Positions 48,671 to 60,600 are shown, numbered from the stretch's first letter. The stretch is DNA of 64,000 bases from Epiperipatus broadwayi (GCA_028023455.1 JAQFVV010000001.1:25783401-25847400), one strand, 5' to 3'. The notes: generated from the sequence alone by a model not told the origin. A program made the numbers and translations.

Positions 48671-49629
48671 ATGATCACTAGATGGAGTTTTACCAATATC
48701 TCCATACAAGCTTTGTATACATAAATGCTGAGAGAGACAGAATTAAATATCTCTTTCGTTGTCTCCACCTTCAGACCAGCTGATTTCAAGCTAATTGGCT
48801 ATCATCAGTGAAGGGTAGGGACTAAAAACTAGATCTAAACACTGTTTCTAAAACTCAGCATTTATGAAAGATGTTTCTGTCAGCTTGCAAGCATGAATTT
48901 TTCAGACACGTAAATATCTTCAAATACAGTTAAACAAACTACACAGTTATATGGGTCTGAAAACAGTTCAGTTTCATAATATAGTAAAAGGCTCTGCAAT
49001 ATATATCATTGCAAACTTCACTGATGATAGCCAATTAGCTTGAAATCAGCTGATCTGAAAGTGGCGACAATGAAAGAGATATTGAATTCTGTCTCTCTCA
49101 GCATTTATGTATACAAAGCTTGTGTGGAGATATTGGTAAAGCTCCATCTAGTGATCATAAAATGCAAGCTATAAGCAAGTTAATGAAATTTATAACTTGT
49201 TTTGTTTATCATAAATGTACCCTTGAAGGTTTTTGCAATGATATATATTGCAGAGCCTTTTACTACATGGTGAAACTGAACTGTTTTCAGACCCATGTAA
49301 CTGTGTAGTCTGTTTAACAGGATTTGAAGATATTTACATATCTGAAAAATTCATACCTGCAAGCTGACAGAAACATCTTTCATAAATGTTGAGTTTTAGA
49401 GTCAGTGTTTAGATCTAGTTTCTAGCCCCTACCCTTCACTAATGATAGCCAATTAGCTTGAAATCAGCTGATCTGAAGGTGGAGACAATGAAAGAGATAT
49501 TGAATTCTGTCTCTCTCAGAATTTATGTATACAAAGCTTCTATGGAGATATTGGTAAAGCTCTATCTAGTGATCATAAAATGCAAGCTATAAGCAAGTTA
49601 ACGAAATTTATAACTTGTTTTGTTTATCA
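48671..49629 (+). mobile_element. ORF-less tandem-plus-inverted element (terminon-like)
   Basis: Three copies of one unit lie in a row. An inverted copy (48,671-49,015) is mirrored at 49,232-49,574. Between them, 49,016-49,231 repeats, in direct orientation, the second half of the unit, which recurs at 49,434-49,629 (period 418 bp). Copies are about 90% alike by eye. Inverted left copy, partial direct copy, full direct copy is the arrangement of Penelope-like element ends, but no protein sequence lies between. AT microsatellites bound it on the right (49,629-49,675). Each unit holds a hammerhead-like core (next entry) and AT-rich hairpins such as gcaatgatatatattgc. Confidence 0.7.
49010..49066 (+). 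ncRNA. Hammerhead-like core in the 418-bp repeat unit
   Basis: Reads 5' CUUCA-CUGAUGA-U-AGC-caauua-GCU-U-GAAA-UCAGCUGA-U-C-UGAAAG. CUGAUGA is at 49,021-49,027 and GAAA at 49,042-49,045. A short self-complementary AUCAGCUGAU serves as stem III, the required U then C (49,055) follows, and downstream UGAAAG pairs with upstream CUUCA as stem I. The inverted copy (minus strand, CUGAUGA at 48,808-48,802) keeps the core and a better 6-bp stem I (CCUUCA/UGAAGG). The third copy (49,439) has G-to-A at an invariant core position. Weak points: the pair next to the core in stem II is U-U instead of G-C, and stem II is only 3 bp. Confidence 0.4.
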
Positions 49630-49639
49630 TATATATATA

Positions 49640-51286
49640 TATATCATTATATATATATATATATATATATATATAATGACTGTAGAAAGAAGTTTACTGT
49701 AAACTAAAAGGAAACTTTTTGATTCTCCTTTGAGACTTAAAATAATGTTGCAGAGCAATTTTTTAAAGTCCACTTCATATGTTCTTGTAGTTATAACTAT
49801 TATTATCATATAATTTTTGTATGAACAAACCAACATAGATGGGCTGCTCATCAGTGTGCACTTGTGAACATGGTGAGTGTGTTGGCTTTTGACAAATGAG
49901 TTGAAGATTTAAAAACCATGGTCGTTCTTCTCAATTGCTGGCTTATAACTGAAATATCAGTTGAATGTTCTTGAAGGCAGAGTAAATGTGTATGTGAACA
50001 AATTTTTGTATAGATACTGTATTTATAATTATGAAAGACAAGTTATAGTCTTTTCCTAGGAGGCTGTAAAGTCACCAGCCAAAGCAGCACTTGGAAGATG
50101 AAGGCAGAGGGTATTAAAGAATTTTTTGATTGTGGAACTGGAATGCCATTCAAATCTGAACTTTCATTTAGTTACTTAAAACCATGGGTTACTTTCAAAT
50201 GAAGACTGTATAAATTGAAAGAAAAAGGTCCGATATTAAATGGGATATTGTGAACTTTTGTGAAGTTAAAAGTAAATATAAAGAGAGAGTTGCTGCAAAA
50301 AAGATTTACTTTACTATAAAGGCACAAACATTGCAAAACACAAATAAGAAGAGATTCATTATAAATATTAAAAAAATAATCACATTGGAAAATTGATGGT
50401 ATATCAAATAAATTAGAAAGATTACTAATTCAAATTAATGGAAAATAATAAATGCAGGTAATTAAGGTTTGCAGATAATTAAAGTTTATTCCCAACAAGT
50501 TCTCATTTTTATGAAGAAATAGTGGATTTTTATGTGACTTAATTAAATGCTTTTCATCAAATCAAACAGTATTTTAAAATTGCCAGGAAGACTTTGATGC
50601 TAGAATTGGTAAATGATTGAAAGATAAAAATGCTGTGGATAAATTTAATAATGGTGATATTTATGGAGTTTTTAGAAACAGAAAAAAACATGATTTATTT
50701 CTTTAATTAAAATGTTAAATGTAAATGAACATGTAAGCATTCAAATGAAAGTACAGCAAAAGAGTACATTTCGATGTATATAGTTCAAGACTCTAATATG
50801 CTTAATAGATTCAAGACATATTTCAAAATTGTAATGTTTTTAATAGATTCAATAAAGGAAATGATTCATCTTGATTAATGATATATAAGATAAGTGCTGG
50901 TATAAAACTAAAGATGAAAGTTATTAAAAAAACAGTATTAACAATTAATAACCATTAACTTTTAAGCTATCAATAAAGTCAACCTGTAGTCAAGAAACCC
51001 ACCTTTATCCATGGTCTGGCATGTTTATATAGACACTAAAAATTACAACTTGACCAAGAAGTGTGAGATTAATAATGCAAAGAAGATTAAACAAACCTAA
51101 TTAATCCTGCAAATATAACCTGTTCTGAAAGCAGACTAATAAATAGTAATTTATAATTTCCAAATTCCATATAAAGTATATATTTACTAAGACAATAAAT
51201 CCTATTACTCAAGATCTTAATAGGTATATAAATGTAGATGATAACAATCTCAATCTGTAGACAAATACAATCTTTAGGGTGCATAT
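49640..51286. other. Intronic DNA with LINE relic
   Basis: Moderately AT-rich. Apart from the LINE endonuclease relic at 50.47-50.64 kb, an open-looking stretch at 50,220-50,320 (KSKYKERVAAKKIYF) may be another LINE piece but was not assigned. Confidence 0.35.
50473..50640 (+). pseudogene. LINE apurinic-type endonuclease relic
   Basis: Read across two small frameshifts and a stop, the + strand gives IKVYS, SSHFYEEIVDFYV, LNAFHQIKQ, and EDFDARIGK. This follows the order of non-LTR retrotransposon endonucleases: VYAPTS.H.DEE...FY..L..A, then GDFNA.(I/V)G, the last holding catalytic D and N (here D and D). No reverse transcriptase was recognised downstream, and the first glycine of GDFN is E here. 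It is a dead fragment and the clade is undetermined. Confidence 0.4.
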
Positions 51287-51529
51287 CAGAGGTCTGAATT
51301 TTTTCATTGTGAGAGCCAAATTGTTTATTTCATTACTTTAGCAGGCCATAATAAAAAAAGATTTAAAAAAGTTATTTAAGTAAAAACAAGATAATTATTA
51401 ATGGGAATAATGAAACTGTTTTTGTAGTTTTAAAATATTAAATTAAGATTCAAATTTTGAAATGCCAATTATAAGTAGTGATTTCAAATAGTCATCAGAT
51501 AATTTTGCCCTGCATTTTGATTTAATATA

Positions 51530-53110
51530 TTTCATTCTGGAAAAAGTTTGTTCACAGAGATACTTTGTCACAAAAAATGGAAATAAATTTACTAGCCAAT
51601 TTCTTTAAATTTGGAAACTGCACAGAGTTCAAAAATTTATAAAAATCATCAAATTTCCTTCCTAGTATTTGTCTTTAATATGATCATTTTTCAGTAGTTT
51701 AATAGTTTCTATTTGAATTTGACTTGAGACTTCTATGACATCACAGTCAAATGGATTTTGAAACAATCTAATTTCCTTAGAAAGGAAATTAAAGCAGTAA
51801 ATCATTTCTGAAATTGTTGTTTTAAATCTGAAATGATTAAATTTGTAAATATAGATGGAAATTTTGTTTCACCCTTTTTATACAATTCTGAACAGTATGG
51901 CATATGAGCAAAATTACAATCTTTAATTTGGCTTTCAAAAAGTATTAACTTTGCTCTGAATGCTTTAATATGAGAAAATAAATCTCAAAATTATTTTCAT
52001 CCTGAGTGTTAACCAGATCTTCAAGAAATGCCAACTTCCAAAATGACTCAATATTTGATAAAAGTAGCTCATAATGATTTTTCTTAATAAGAAATATATT
52101 AATTTCATTTTTGAGCTAAAAGAAGTGTGAAAGAATCTTGCCACAGCAAGTATAATATCTCAAGTTACCATACTTAGAATCTAAAAAAAAACTGAAACTG
52201 GTAATGATCAAATGCAGGAGAGTGAATAAAATTGACCAGAAATAATAGGTTTAACGACAGCTCATGTCAATGTGTTTTTTACAAAGTGCTTGTTGATGGA
52301 TAACACAATGAAGAAACATTGGTTTTGAAATTCCCATATCCTCTCAAGTTTTTGTGATTACTCCAACTAAATCCATCTTTGTGCCAGACATTTTTGTCAC
52401 CATCAACTGTTATGCACTGCAAACAATTCCAATCTAAGTTATATTCTGTTAGTATTTTTTGTGCTTCTTTGAATATATTCTCTCCTGTTGTTATGTCATG
52501 CATACTGTGAAGTGATGCTAATTCCTGTGTGACTTTAAGTTTATTTTGCCACAAAAAATATTAAGAGTTGCAAGGTATTACAAATATCTGTTGATTCATC
52601 CAATATGAGAATATTGAATGAAACAATGTGCTTTGCCTAGTATTTGTTGAACAATACTGTTTCCCATACTTTTGATCCACTGTGCAACAGTATTTGGTCC
52701 AATACTTATCATTTAAAAAAAAAAATTAAGTTTTTCTGGGCAAAACTCAGCCATTGCTTCTGTCATACATTCTTTGATGATATTGCCATTAGTAAATGGT
52801 TTCCCTCTTTCAGCAAACACATAAGTAATATTACAGCTTATCAAGGTCAAAGCCACATTTTCTGAATTTATCTTAGTAAAAAATCTTTTCTGAGAATGCA
52901 GACAGTGACTTTAATGATTCAAATTTATATGAATGCTGCATTTCTTTAAATTGTGAAAATGTTAAAGCATGTTTTGTTTCATAGTAATGACATATATTGT
53001 ATCTTTTAAGACAAACAAAACTGTTTTTACAAATAAGTCACATGGTATTATTGATTGTATGAAGATATATTTTGTATACCATTCTTCATTAAACATATGA
53101 TGTTCATCAT
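51530..53110 (-). pseudogene. hAT transposase 1, decayed
   Basis: Read 53,110 to 51,530 on the minus strand, across frameshifts. EEWYTKYIF then CDLF, YNICHYYETKHA is a BED zinc finger with the H...H end kept. MISIGPNTVAQWIKSMGNSIVQQI corresponds to the RR(I/V)..(M/L)..D region. The piece at 52,554-52,279 (TTGENIFKEAQKILTEYNLDWNCLQCITVDGDKN) is the catalytic-core stretch around the second acidic residue. LHCVIHQQALC is the C...H-Q-A-L-C box. SFWKLAFLEDLV is the LAFL.D region. Together these identify a hAT transposase of the ZBED5/GTF2IRD2-related group. Many stops and frameshifts make it dead. The C-terminal dimerisation region was not seen. Confidence 0.75.
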
Positions 53111-53825
53111 CTATCTTTCTTTTCTTTATTTTACAACTTAAAAAATAATAAATTTATAAATTATGAAATTACTAAAATTTTTAAGTGCTCTGTAAAAGCA
53201 ACTGAAAATATACATTTAAACATAAATGTATGAAATTACAAATTATGTATTGCACTGCACTACTACACTGAATGCTCAAGAATTCTTGTGGACAATCAAT
53301 TGTAATGGGTATCAAGAAACATAAAATATGGTACCTGTATATAATGGCAGAAGCAGTTTTTTGTTTAAATATACAGTTTCAAGAGCTCCACAAGTATTTC
53401 TTTTTTTTTTCTTTCTACAATTTTATATTTAAAAATATGAGTTAGTTGTTAAGCTGAAAAAAATTAAAAAATCGATTATAAATTCCATTCAGAAGGTTTA
53501 TTTCAAGTTCTTCATTAACATTTAAATGCAACACACTCGAATTAATTTTATTTTAAAATGTGTGCATGTATTAATTCATTTATTGCATAAGCCTATATTC
53601 AAGAATAAATAAAAAATATTAAATAAATTATAACTCTAATTAGTTTTACCTAAATACTAGTAACAAACCAATAGATTTAATTTAAAAATTATACTAGAGC
53701 CATTTACAATGCTGTGAATTGATAATGTCAATCGAGGCCAAACAATAAAAACTACTACGATGTGTACAATTGCGGTTCCGACAATGATGAAAATTTCTGG
53801 CCCCAAACAAATGTGTATATAAGAC

Positions 53826-54602
53826 AGAAGTCCACCAATAAATTTCTAAACTTGCAATCTTAGAAAATAACATCTGCATGGGGATTTCTGACAAACTTAA
53901 TTGATTAATTTGAAAAAATGATTTCTAAGTTTATTTACTGCAAAATGGTGAACTATAACTTTATTTAGTGGAAATGAAACAAACATGTAAGTACCAAATA
54001 GAAAAAATCAAATAAACAATTTTTAATATTTGCAATTCAAAGAAAAAGAGGCAATTTAATGATATAATTTTAATAAATTATTTACTATCAAACAATTTAT
54101 TTTTAAAACAAATGACCATATGCTTAAATCAAAAAATTTAAACTATTTTCAGTGTTTATATTTTTAAAAAACAAAACAAAAAGGTAGTTCAACCAAACAA
54201 GTTTCACTATTTATTATAATTTTCCAAACAATTGTCCTTTTTTTTATTTTTGAATCGCAAATACTGAAAATTTTTTAATTTTTTCGATTTAAGCACATGA
54301 TGATTTGTTTTGAAATAAATTGTTTGATAATAAATAATTAAACTTGTTTCATTAAATTGTCTATTTTTTTTTAAAATCGCAAATGTTGAAAATTGTTAAT
54401 TTGAATTTTTCTATTTGGTACTTACATGTTTGTTTTATTTTTATTAAATAAAGTTATAAACCACAATTTTGTAGTAAATAAACTTAGAGGTCATCATTTT
54501 TCAGCATTGATCGATTACATTTATCAGAAACATCTGTATGAACATTATTGCGCAAACGTTATTTTCCAAAATTACAAGATTAGAAAATTATTGCAGGACT
54601 AA
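53826..54602. repeat. Large inverted repeat, ~350-bp arms
   Basis: The left arm (about 53,826-54,175) and the reverse complement of the right arm (about 54,245-54,602) share long matches such as acaaacatgtaagtacca (about 53,975 and 54,415), tcaaacaatttattt, and gaaaataac. Arms are diverged and the spacer is short. It lies within hAT element 1 upstream of the transposase. It may be a foldback transposon inserted there or an internal repeat of the element. Confidence 0.7.
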
Positions 54603-54862
54603 AACACAAGTATTATATTAATGTAATATGGAATATCAGCAAATTTTCAACACAATTAAAGCATTTGAAAACTCTCAGCACCCCATGCTTTTTGTAGATA
54701 CCCATTGGAAAATTCACATTTTCACACAATTCTTTCTTTTGTGGGCCATATAAAATCATATTGCAGGTTGGATATGGCCTATAGGCCATAGTTTGGAGAT
54801 GCCCTAGTCTTTATAAACATATCAGACCATAAATAAAGAAGGTTGATTATTATCATCCACAT

Positions 54863-57735
54863 CAAGAGTTCCCAAACTTTTTTCAGCTGCAGATATATTT
54901 ATCAAAAACTTTTAAAACCATCAACCCCCTAGTCATTTACTTTACTTACTCAAATTGATAAATTTCTCCAGTACTTAATACTAAATATTTCACTGAATAT
55001 CAAACTTCATTTTAATCATGTAATTAATGATTGAAAAAGATTAAAGGACTATGGAAAATTACATTATCTTGTGCAACATTTAATATCAAAACCTGTACTA
55101 ACGAAAATTAAAGCAAAAAAATATGAGCAGAGTTTTTTTTTAATTTTTGACATTTATGAAATAAATATGTAAATTCAAAATCAATGCAAATATTGAAGTC
55201 ACTTTATTAAACATAAAAATGAAGTGAAAAATTAACAATATTTAGCCAGAATTAAACATCAACAAAATTACAACAATGAAAGATTTTAATCAGAATTATA
55301 AAAATAAGAATTCCAAGCATGGAAAACTGAATTTAATGAGATTGGGTGCACCTGATGATCTATCAACAATTTATCTATGTCTGGTTTTAAATTAGTGAGT
55401 TGCATCCTCAAATATTCACATTCAGTGATATGCAATCGACATCTGTTCTGAAGCAGGTTTAAAACTACCCTGAAGCTTCTCTCTATTAGATACAATGTTG
55501 AGAATGCCAGCAAATACTTTTGTACAACAGTCTGTAGAGCCAAGTACAGAAGTGGAATATCCCGTTGCTGCCAAAACTTTTGATAACCCTATTTGAATTG
55601 TACTTTGAGATCCTCATTCATGCTGTTGGTTATCTGCTCATCTTGCAAAATTGTATTTTATTCTGAACTAGTAGTGTATGGGTCAATGCTCATGGGATCC
55701 TGTTCAATATTGTCAATGATAGAATATCTTTGAATCTAGTTTTAAAATCTAAGTGAAGAGCCTTCAAGTAGTTGACATATAGCAAGATGTTTTCTTCTTG
55801 GATTATGTCTATTTAAAATAAGTTGGGAAACTGGGAAAGCTCAGATCTTGCAATATTTTGCTTTAAAAACATTAATCTGGCAACAAAAGCTGATATGACT
55901 GATTTTGCTTTAATAAGATTCAAATTGTCTTATTGCAGTTGTAAATTAACATAATTAAAATTTTTAAATAGTCAGTTAAATAAGCAATATCTGTTTTACT
56001 CTCAAGTAAATTTTCTTTCAAACTGGAATCCTCATATTCCAAAAACTCTAAAACAGATTGAAAAAGTACAAATAATTTTCCAAACATAAATCTTTTGAAA
56101 AACAGCAGACTTTGGTATGGGGAACTAATCTATAAAAATCTTTGTCACTTTCCTTGTGTAATCAAGTGAATAGTCTACTGTTTTTGTTCACAGCTGTTAT
56201 AACGAACTGAATCAACTGATGCAATTTCTTGCTGAGGTTATTGGATACTAAATGTTGCCTATGGATTATAGTGAACTGCAAGCATTTCAGGTACATTTTG
56301 GTTCAGGTAACTTATGAAACCATGATAATGATCAACAATAGCTGGTAATCCATCTGTCATAACTGATATTATATTTCTCACTAGAATCACTTTTTTCCTG
56401 AAAAATAGCTCTATTAAATTAAAAATCAATTCATCTCTGATGTCAGTTTCTAAAGTTCTGGCAAACATCAGCTCTTCATGCACTTCCTGATCTTGAATAA
56501 AGTGAACATATGCCAGCAACAAAGCTTCATTTCTGGGTATGCTGACTTGTCCAATTGGAGAAAAAAAACTTTTTTTTGCAAATAATTACACAGTTTTTTA
56601 TGCCATGACTCATTTTGTCAATACATCTTTGAACTGTGTTATTGCTCAAAGGATTCCTTTTTATTACCTCTTGTGTAGATTTGTAGAGTACAGTGTTAAA
56701 TACCTTCACTATGGTGGTAGAATCAGTTTCTCCTCTATGATGTGCAGCTCACCAGACTTTATGATGAGTAGGGATATGTTGTATGATTCCCTTAATCCAT
56801 CATCATTTTGCTTCAATGATAAAACAAACATATATATTATAGTTCTCTTCAGAATTTTATCTTTAAGTGATTGAAAGTATGATGAACTTTTTTTCATTTT
56901 TGTGAGGCTGAATTCTGTTCAAGTGATCTACTAGATTTTATGGTTTCATAGCATTGTTGCTAAAGATTTTTTTGCATATGAAGCACATTGGTAAATGTTT
57001 GTTTGATAATGACAGGCCAAATACTAGCTTCAAATACTCCAGGATGCACTGTCTGCATTTCTTTTTGGTTCAATTATGTTATTATCATAAGCAATAAAAA
57101 CTTTTATTAGCAAACAATTTTGACAGTATGTACTTACTTGAAACAAATGATTTTTGATCAAACTCAAATAAATAAACTGTGCCTTCTGATTTTTTTTCGT
57201 AATACTGCTCCTCAATAAATAATTATATTCAAAGTTCAAATCACAAATAAGTACATGTCACATCAAACAAACCAATTTATAGTGTTTTATGAAAGCATGA
57301 CCGTACAAGATTGATAGATTCTGCTAATATCGAATATCATCTTATTCCACCATGAACAGGTGCAAACATGCAATGGATTTTTTATGTTTGCACTTCCTTT
57401 GATACATTTGATAAGAAATTGCACAGACATGTTTGTGCTACATGTATTTTCATGCATTCTTATGTGTGACTCTTTTAATGACAAATTTTACCTTTTCGTT
57501 CACAAGTTTAGTATGTAATGTGTTTTTATCAAAAAAGTGTGTTTTTTTTAATTATTTTACTTCTTAATTAGGTACCTATTGGAATAATGGATATTTTGAA
57601 GTAACAAACAAATAGCAGTAGTAAGAGAGTCTATTTTTGTTGTCATTGACCCCCAAATTTTTATTAAAACTATCAACTCCTAAAAAGTTAAAATCGACCC
57701 CAGAGAATCAATATCAATCATTTTGGGAACTCTTG
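54863..57735 (-). mobile_element. hAT element 2 (ZBED5/FAM200-like), complete ends
   Basis: Terminal inverted repeats CAAGAGTTCCCAAA at 54,863 and its mirror TTTTGGGAACTCTTG ending at 57,735. They are flanked by atccacat (54,855-54,862) and atctacat (57,736-57,743), an 8-bp hAT target duplication with one change. Length is 2,873 bp. The right subterminal region (gtcaatgacaacaaa, cgaccccagag) is typical of this hAT group. A decayed transposase runs on the minus strand. Confidence 0.85.
55286..57010 (-). pseudogene. hAT transposase 2, near full length but broken
   Basis: Minus strand, 57,010 to 55,286. MCFICKKIFSNNAMKP, NLVDHLNRIQPHK forms a BED zinc finger (C..C...H....H). DDGLRESYNISLLIIKSGE and LHIIEEKLILP are the conserved 'ASY.....I...G..H.I.E.LI.P' segment. 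PLSNNTVQRCIDKMSHGI is the 'LS..TV.RRI..M..D' segment. LLAYVHFIQDQEVHEELMFARTL and ISVMTDGLPAIVDHYHGF hold the 'FVRY' and 'TDGA..M.G...G' catalytic boxes. LLAFSTLYLIERSF and RLHITECEYLRMQLTNLKPDID (55,286-55,500) are the C-terminal hAT dimerisation region. Stops follow ...LILPP and ...WTSQHTQK, and frames shift near 56,520 and in the middle third. It is non-functional. Confidence 0.85.
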
Positions 57736-57859
57736 ATCTACATTTACAAATATATTAAAGCTTTGATATGATTAATCATCAGAAATATCCTAGTAAATTT
57801 AAATTAAAAAATTTCAAATCGATTTAAAATATTAATAGGCTGTGAAGATGATTCATACA

Positions 57860-58024
57860 TGAATGAAATCAATAAGCGGATAATTGATAAACTGTTAAAA
57901 ACCTACAAAAAAGATAGCTTTTACAAAAAAGCAATGATTTACATAAAGGATTATAATTTTTTTAATGATATATTAAGAAGGAGTAAATATCTAGAATTTT
58001 GTAAAATGGTACAAAAGAGTTAAT
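57860..58024 (+). CDS. Short unidentified ORF
   Basis: A 54-codon frame, basic and lysine/tyrosine-rich (MNEINKRIIDKLLKTYKKDS, then FYKKAMIYIKDYNFF, ending LEFCKMVQKS), with an open stretch of a few codons upstream (GCEDDSY). It is more protein-like than nearby AT-rich frames. It sits 120 bp beyond the right end of hAT element 2, inside the receptor intron, and may be a piece of a retroelement. I do not recognise it. Confidence 0.2.
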
Positions 58025-58752
58025 AACAATGTAAGGAAATATAATTGAGAATCAAAAATGATAGTTATAGACGAGATTTAAATTCTCAAGAGTATAAAAC
58101 ATCTTGGTATTAAAAATAATTGTTTCTGTAATAAGATGAAAAGTTAAAACTATTATTAAAAGCATCAACCATACTTATGGTTTCAGGTTTGATTCTGATA
58201 TGGGAAATTCGAATTTTTTTTCATGTTTTAATCAGGCTTAAGATTTTATCCAATCCATTTATCTATTCAATATTGGTTGATAAATGAGAATCTAGCAATT
58301 CTTAACTAGGAAATAAACAATGATAGGTAAGCAATCAAATTTTTATCAATTGATAATTGAAAAACCTGTCGAAAATGTTATTTGTTAATTGAATCTATCA
58401 CAGGTTAATGGAGAAGTTTTGTTCCTCAATAGATTTTTCAAAGCTGTTTTCTAAATATAACCAATCTTTTTCTGATAGTGAATAAGATTATAACATTAAT
58501 GTTTTATATACAACTTAACAATTAAATTTAAGTGTAAATAAATAGATTCAATCATCACTAAATCTCATAAGCATAAATGCTTTGAATTATCTAATTTACT
58601 ATAAATATTAAATAGTATAGGAAATAAGCCTAAAATAAACTTCATTTACATTATATTGGAAAACGTGTTATGAGATTTATTGATAATCTAGATTTTTTAA
58701 TGCATTTTGTTAATATCTATTTATATTTAAAAATTATGTTATTTATTTTAAG

Positions 58753-58903
58753 CTGGAAAACCTCCGTCAGATGAAATAAAATATCAAGCCAAAATTGCGG
58801 GTATAAATAGTACTATGTACTATGTTTTTGCAGTATTCAGCATCCTTGGTATCCTGTTTTCTTCCATTTGTCTTATTTTTAATATTAGTTATATGAATCA
58901 TAA
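58753..58903 (+). CDS. GABA-B-type receptor exon (stalk and transmembrane helix 1)
   Basis: A 151-base exon with acceptor ttttaag and donor AA|gtaaat, entering in phase 1 and leaving in phase 2. With the carried-over G it reads A, then GKPPSDEIKY. The PP-D motif is shared by GABA-B subunits just before the membrane ('GSPPADQT', 'SEPPKDKT'). A sequon (NST) follows, then the hydrophobic helix MYYVFAVFSILGILFSSICL and IFNISYMNH, matching TM1 with its final (F/S)FNI signature. Like true GABA-B subunits, and unlike mGlu receptors, there is no cysteine-rich domain between the flytrap domain and TM1. Later exons (TM2-7, coiled-coil tail) are beyond 64,000. Confidence 0.93.
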
Positions 58904-60600
58904 GTAAATATCTTTTTTTATTATTATTTAATACATAATATACATTTTAGTGCACTTTGATTTCACTTTATAATAATTTTATATTTAGTTATTAATAATA
59001 TATGTGTGTAAAAATAATGATATAATACATATTTTTGCATATTATTTCATGACAAAACTGTATATTGTTAAAATATCAACAAGATTTAATGATAAGAAAC
59101 CAAACATCAGCAGCCAAGTAATAATTAGCAGTAGGCTATAATAATTAGCCATAATTAAGGATAATATTTTCATGCAATATACTAATCTAGATCCTACTCA
59201 AACTTGTCTTAAAATGTATATACATATTGATTCTCAAATTATTAAAGTGTTAATAATGCTTATTTACAATGTAAACTTATGTGATTGAAAATGGAAAAAT
59301 AATATATATCAAAATTTATCCTCATAATTTTAGTAATAATTATTTTACAATCTGTTCCAATGACCTAATAAGATAGCTTAACATTTTTATTATTTTATTA
59401 ATCAATTATTAAAAGCAAAAAAAATAATTGTAAATATGAAAACTTTTAATTCATTTACATTATGCAATGCAATTTTTGTTGTTTATTACAGTTAGCTTTA
59501 ACAAACTTACAATATTTAGAATTGTCTATCACTAACTGATATGCTTGGTTTACTTATTATAAGTACCAAACTACTTTTTCATTTTTCATTCTTTTTGTTT
59601 TTTTATCCTGATTCCGTCATTGTTAATTATCAATAAATAAATAAATTTGTTTCATTTATCTTTGAAACTATGGACATTTATGTTTGATTTGTTCTTACCA
59701 TATGTATTGCTCTTATCATGAATTCTTTTCACTATTCTTAATAGATTTTCTCTGTAAATATTTTATATCCAAAAAAACTGATCAACTCATCCCTTTAAAT
59801 TTGTTTTTTAAAATTGTTAGGAACATTTTTACATTTCTATCTTATTTTTTATTACCAATTAATAATTACTGTACATTTAAATAGGAAACTATTTAGCACA
59901 ATTAAGATCTTATATTCAAAAGTCTGACGACATCTTGCTGCTTTTCTGAAGAAAAAAAGTTCAATCTTAGGCAATAAATAACTATCTGTAACTTCTAGTT
60001 CATGCTCTGTATTTCTTACTTTTTTCCTTATATTTTTTTCTTTCTTTGCCATCTGTTTGCCAGATTTCTTTTCCTGTTTTTTTCTGACTCTTTCTTTTTA
60101 ATCCATGACTTTTTTCTCTTTATCCCCCCCCCCCCAACATAACTTCTGTTCTCTCTCTCTTTCTTAGTTGATGTCAAAAGTCTAGTAGAATAATAATGTT
60201 GAGTTTATACCCTATCTCAAAGACATTAAAATTATATTCATTGAATATAAATATATAAAACTAGTAATCCAAAATTATAAACATATATTTTATTAGTTTT
60301 GGTACATAATTTTTTAATTTAAAAATTGTGCACGTTCAAATTTTCTTCAGAGATTGATAATTGCAAATAAACAATACTTTCAGTTTTAACTTTTATATGT
60401 AAACTTTAAAACGGTTACTCTGAAACATATTAATTCATATTGTCATTTTCTTTTTCCTCTTTTGAGTAAGTTCATAATTTTCTATTTGTGGAAGAATTTA
60501 GTTTTGTAATAAAAAATACAACAATATTAATAATAAAAATTAAAAAATAATTTAAATGTATCATTGCTGAATGGAGAACAATTTAGTTGTTTATATATAT
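58904..60600 (+). other. Start of the next receptor intron
   Basis: From the gtaaat donor onward, AT-rich DNA without recognised exons. A C12 run lies at 60,124-60,135. No TM2-encoding exon was found to the end of the window, so this intron exceeds 5 kb. Confidence 0.7.

Larger units (their letters stand above)
51287..54806 (-). mobile_element. hAT element 1 (BED-finger, ZBED/GTF2IRD2-like)
   Basis: The left end reads CAGAGGTCTGAAT, followed by gagagccaaattg and gcaggccataata. The right end, on the minus strand, reads CTAGGGCATCTCCAAAC followed by tatggcctataggccatat. Both have the form of hAT ends (CAGGGGTC(T)..AAAC, with GGCCAT-type subterminal sequence). A decayed transposase lies between, on the minus strand. 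No 8-bp target duplication could be confirmed, and the ends match each other poorly. A large palindrome (53.8-54.6 kb) sits between the transposase 5' end and the right terminus. Confidence 0.65.
38893..58752 (+). other. Receptor intron, about 19.9 kb, crowded with transposons
   Basis: GT...AG intron between the ...TFE|(A) and |GKPPSDE coding segments. Listed separately are a GIY-YIG relic, a PLE1-family foldback, hairpin elements, the tandem-plus-inverted repeat, a LINE relic and two hAT elements. The gaps 38.9-41.0, 43.5-45.2 and 47.5-48.6 kb show only AT-rich sequence with no recognisable feature. Confidence 0.85.

Noticed and set aside
49627-49851. Minus-strand ORF next to the AT repeat
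   Set aside because: About a third of it is the YI dipeptide translation of a microsatellite. The rest has no family features.
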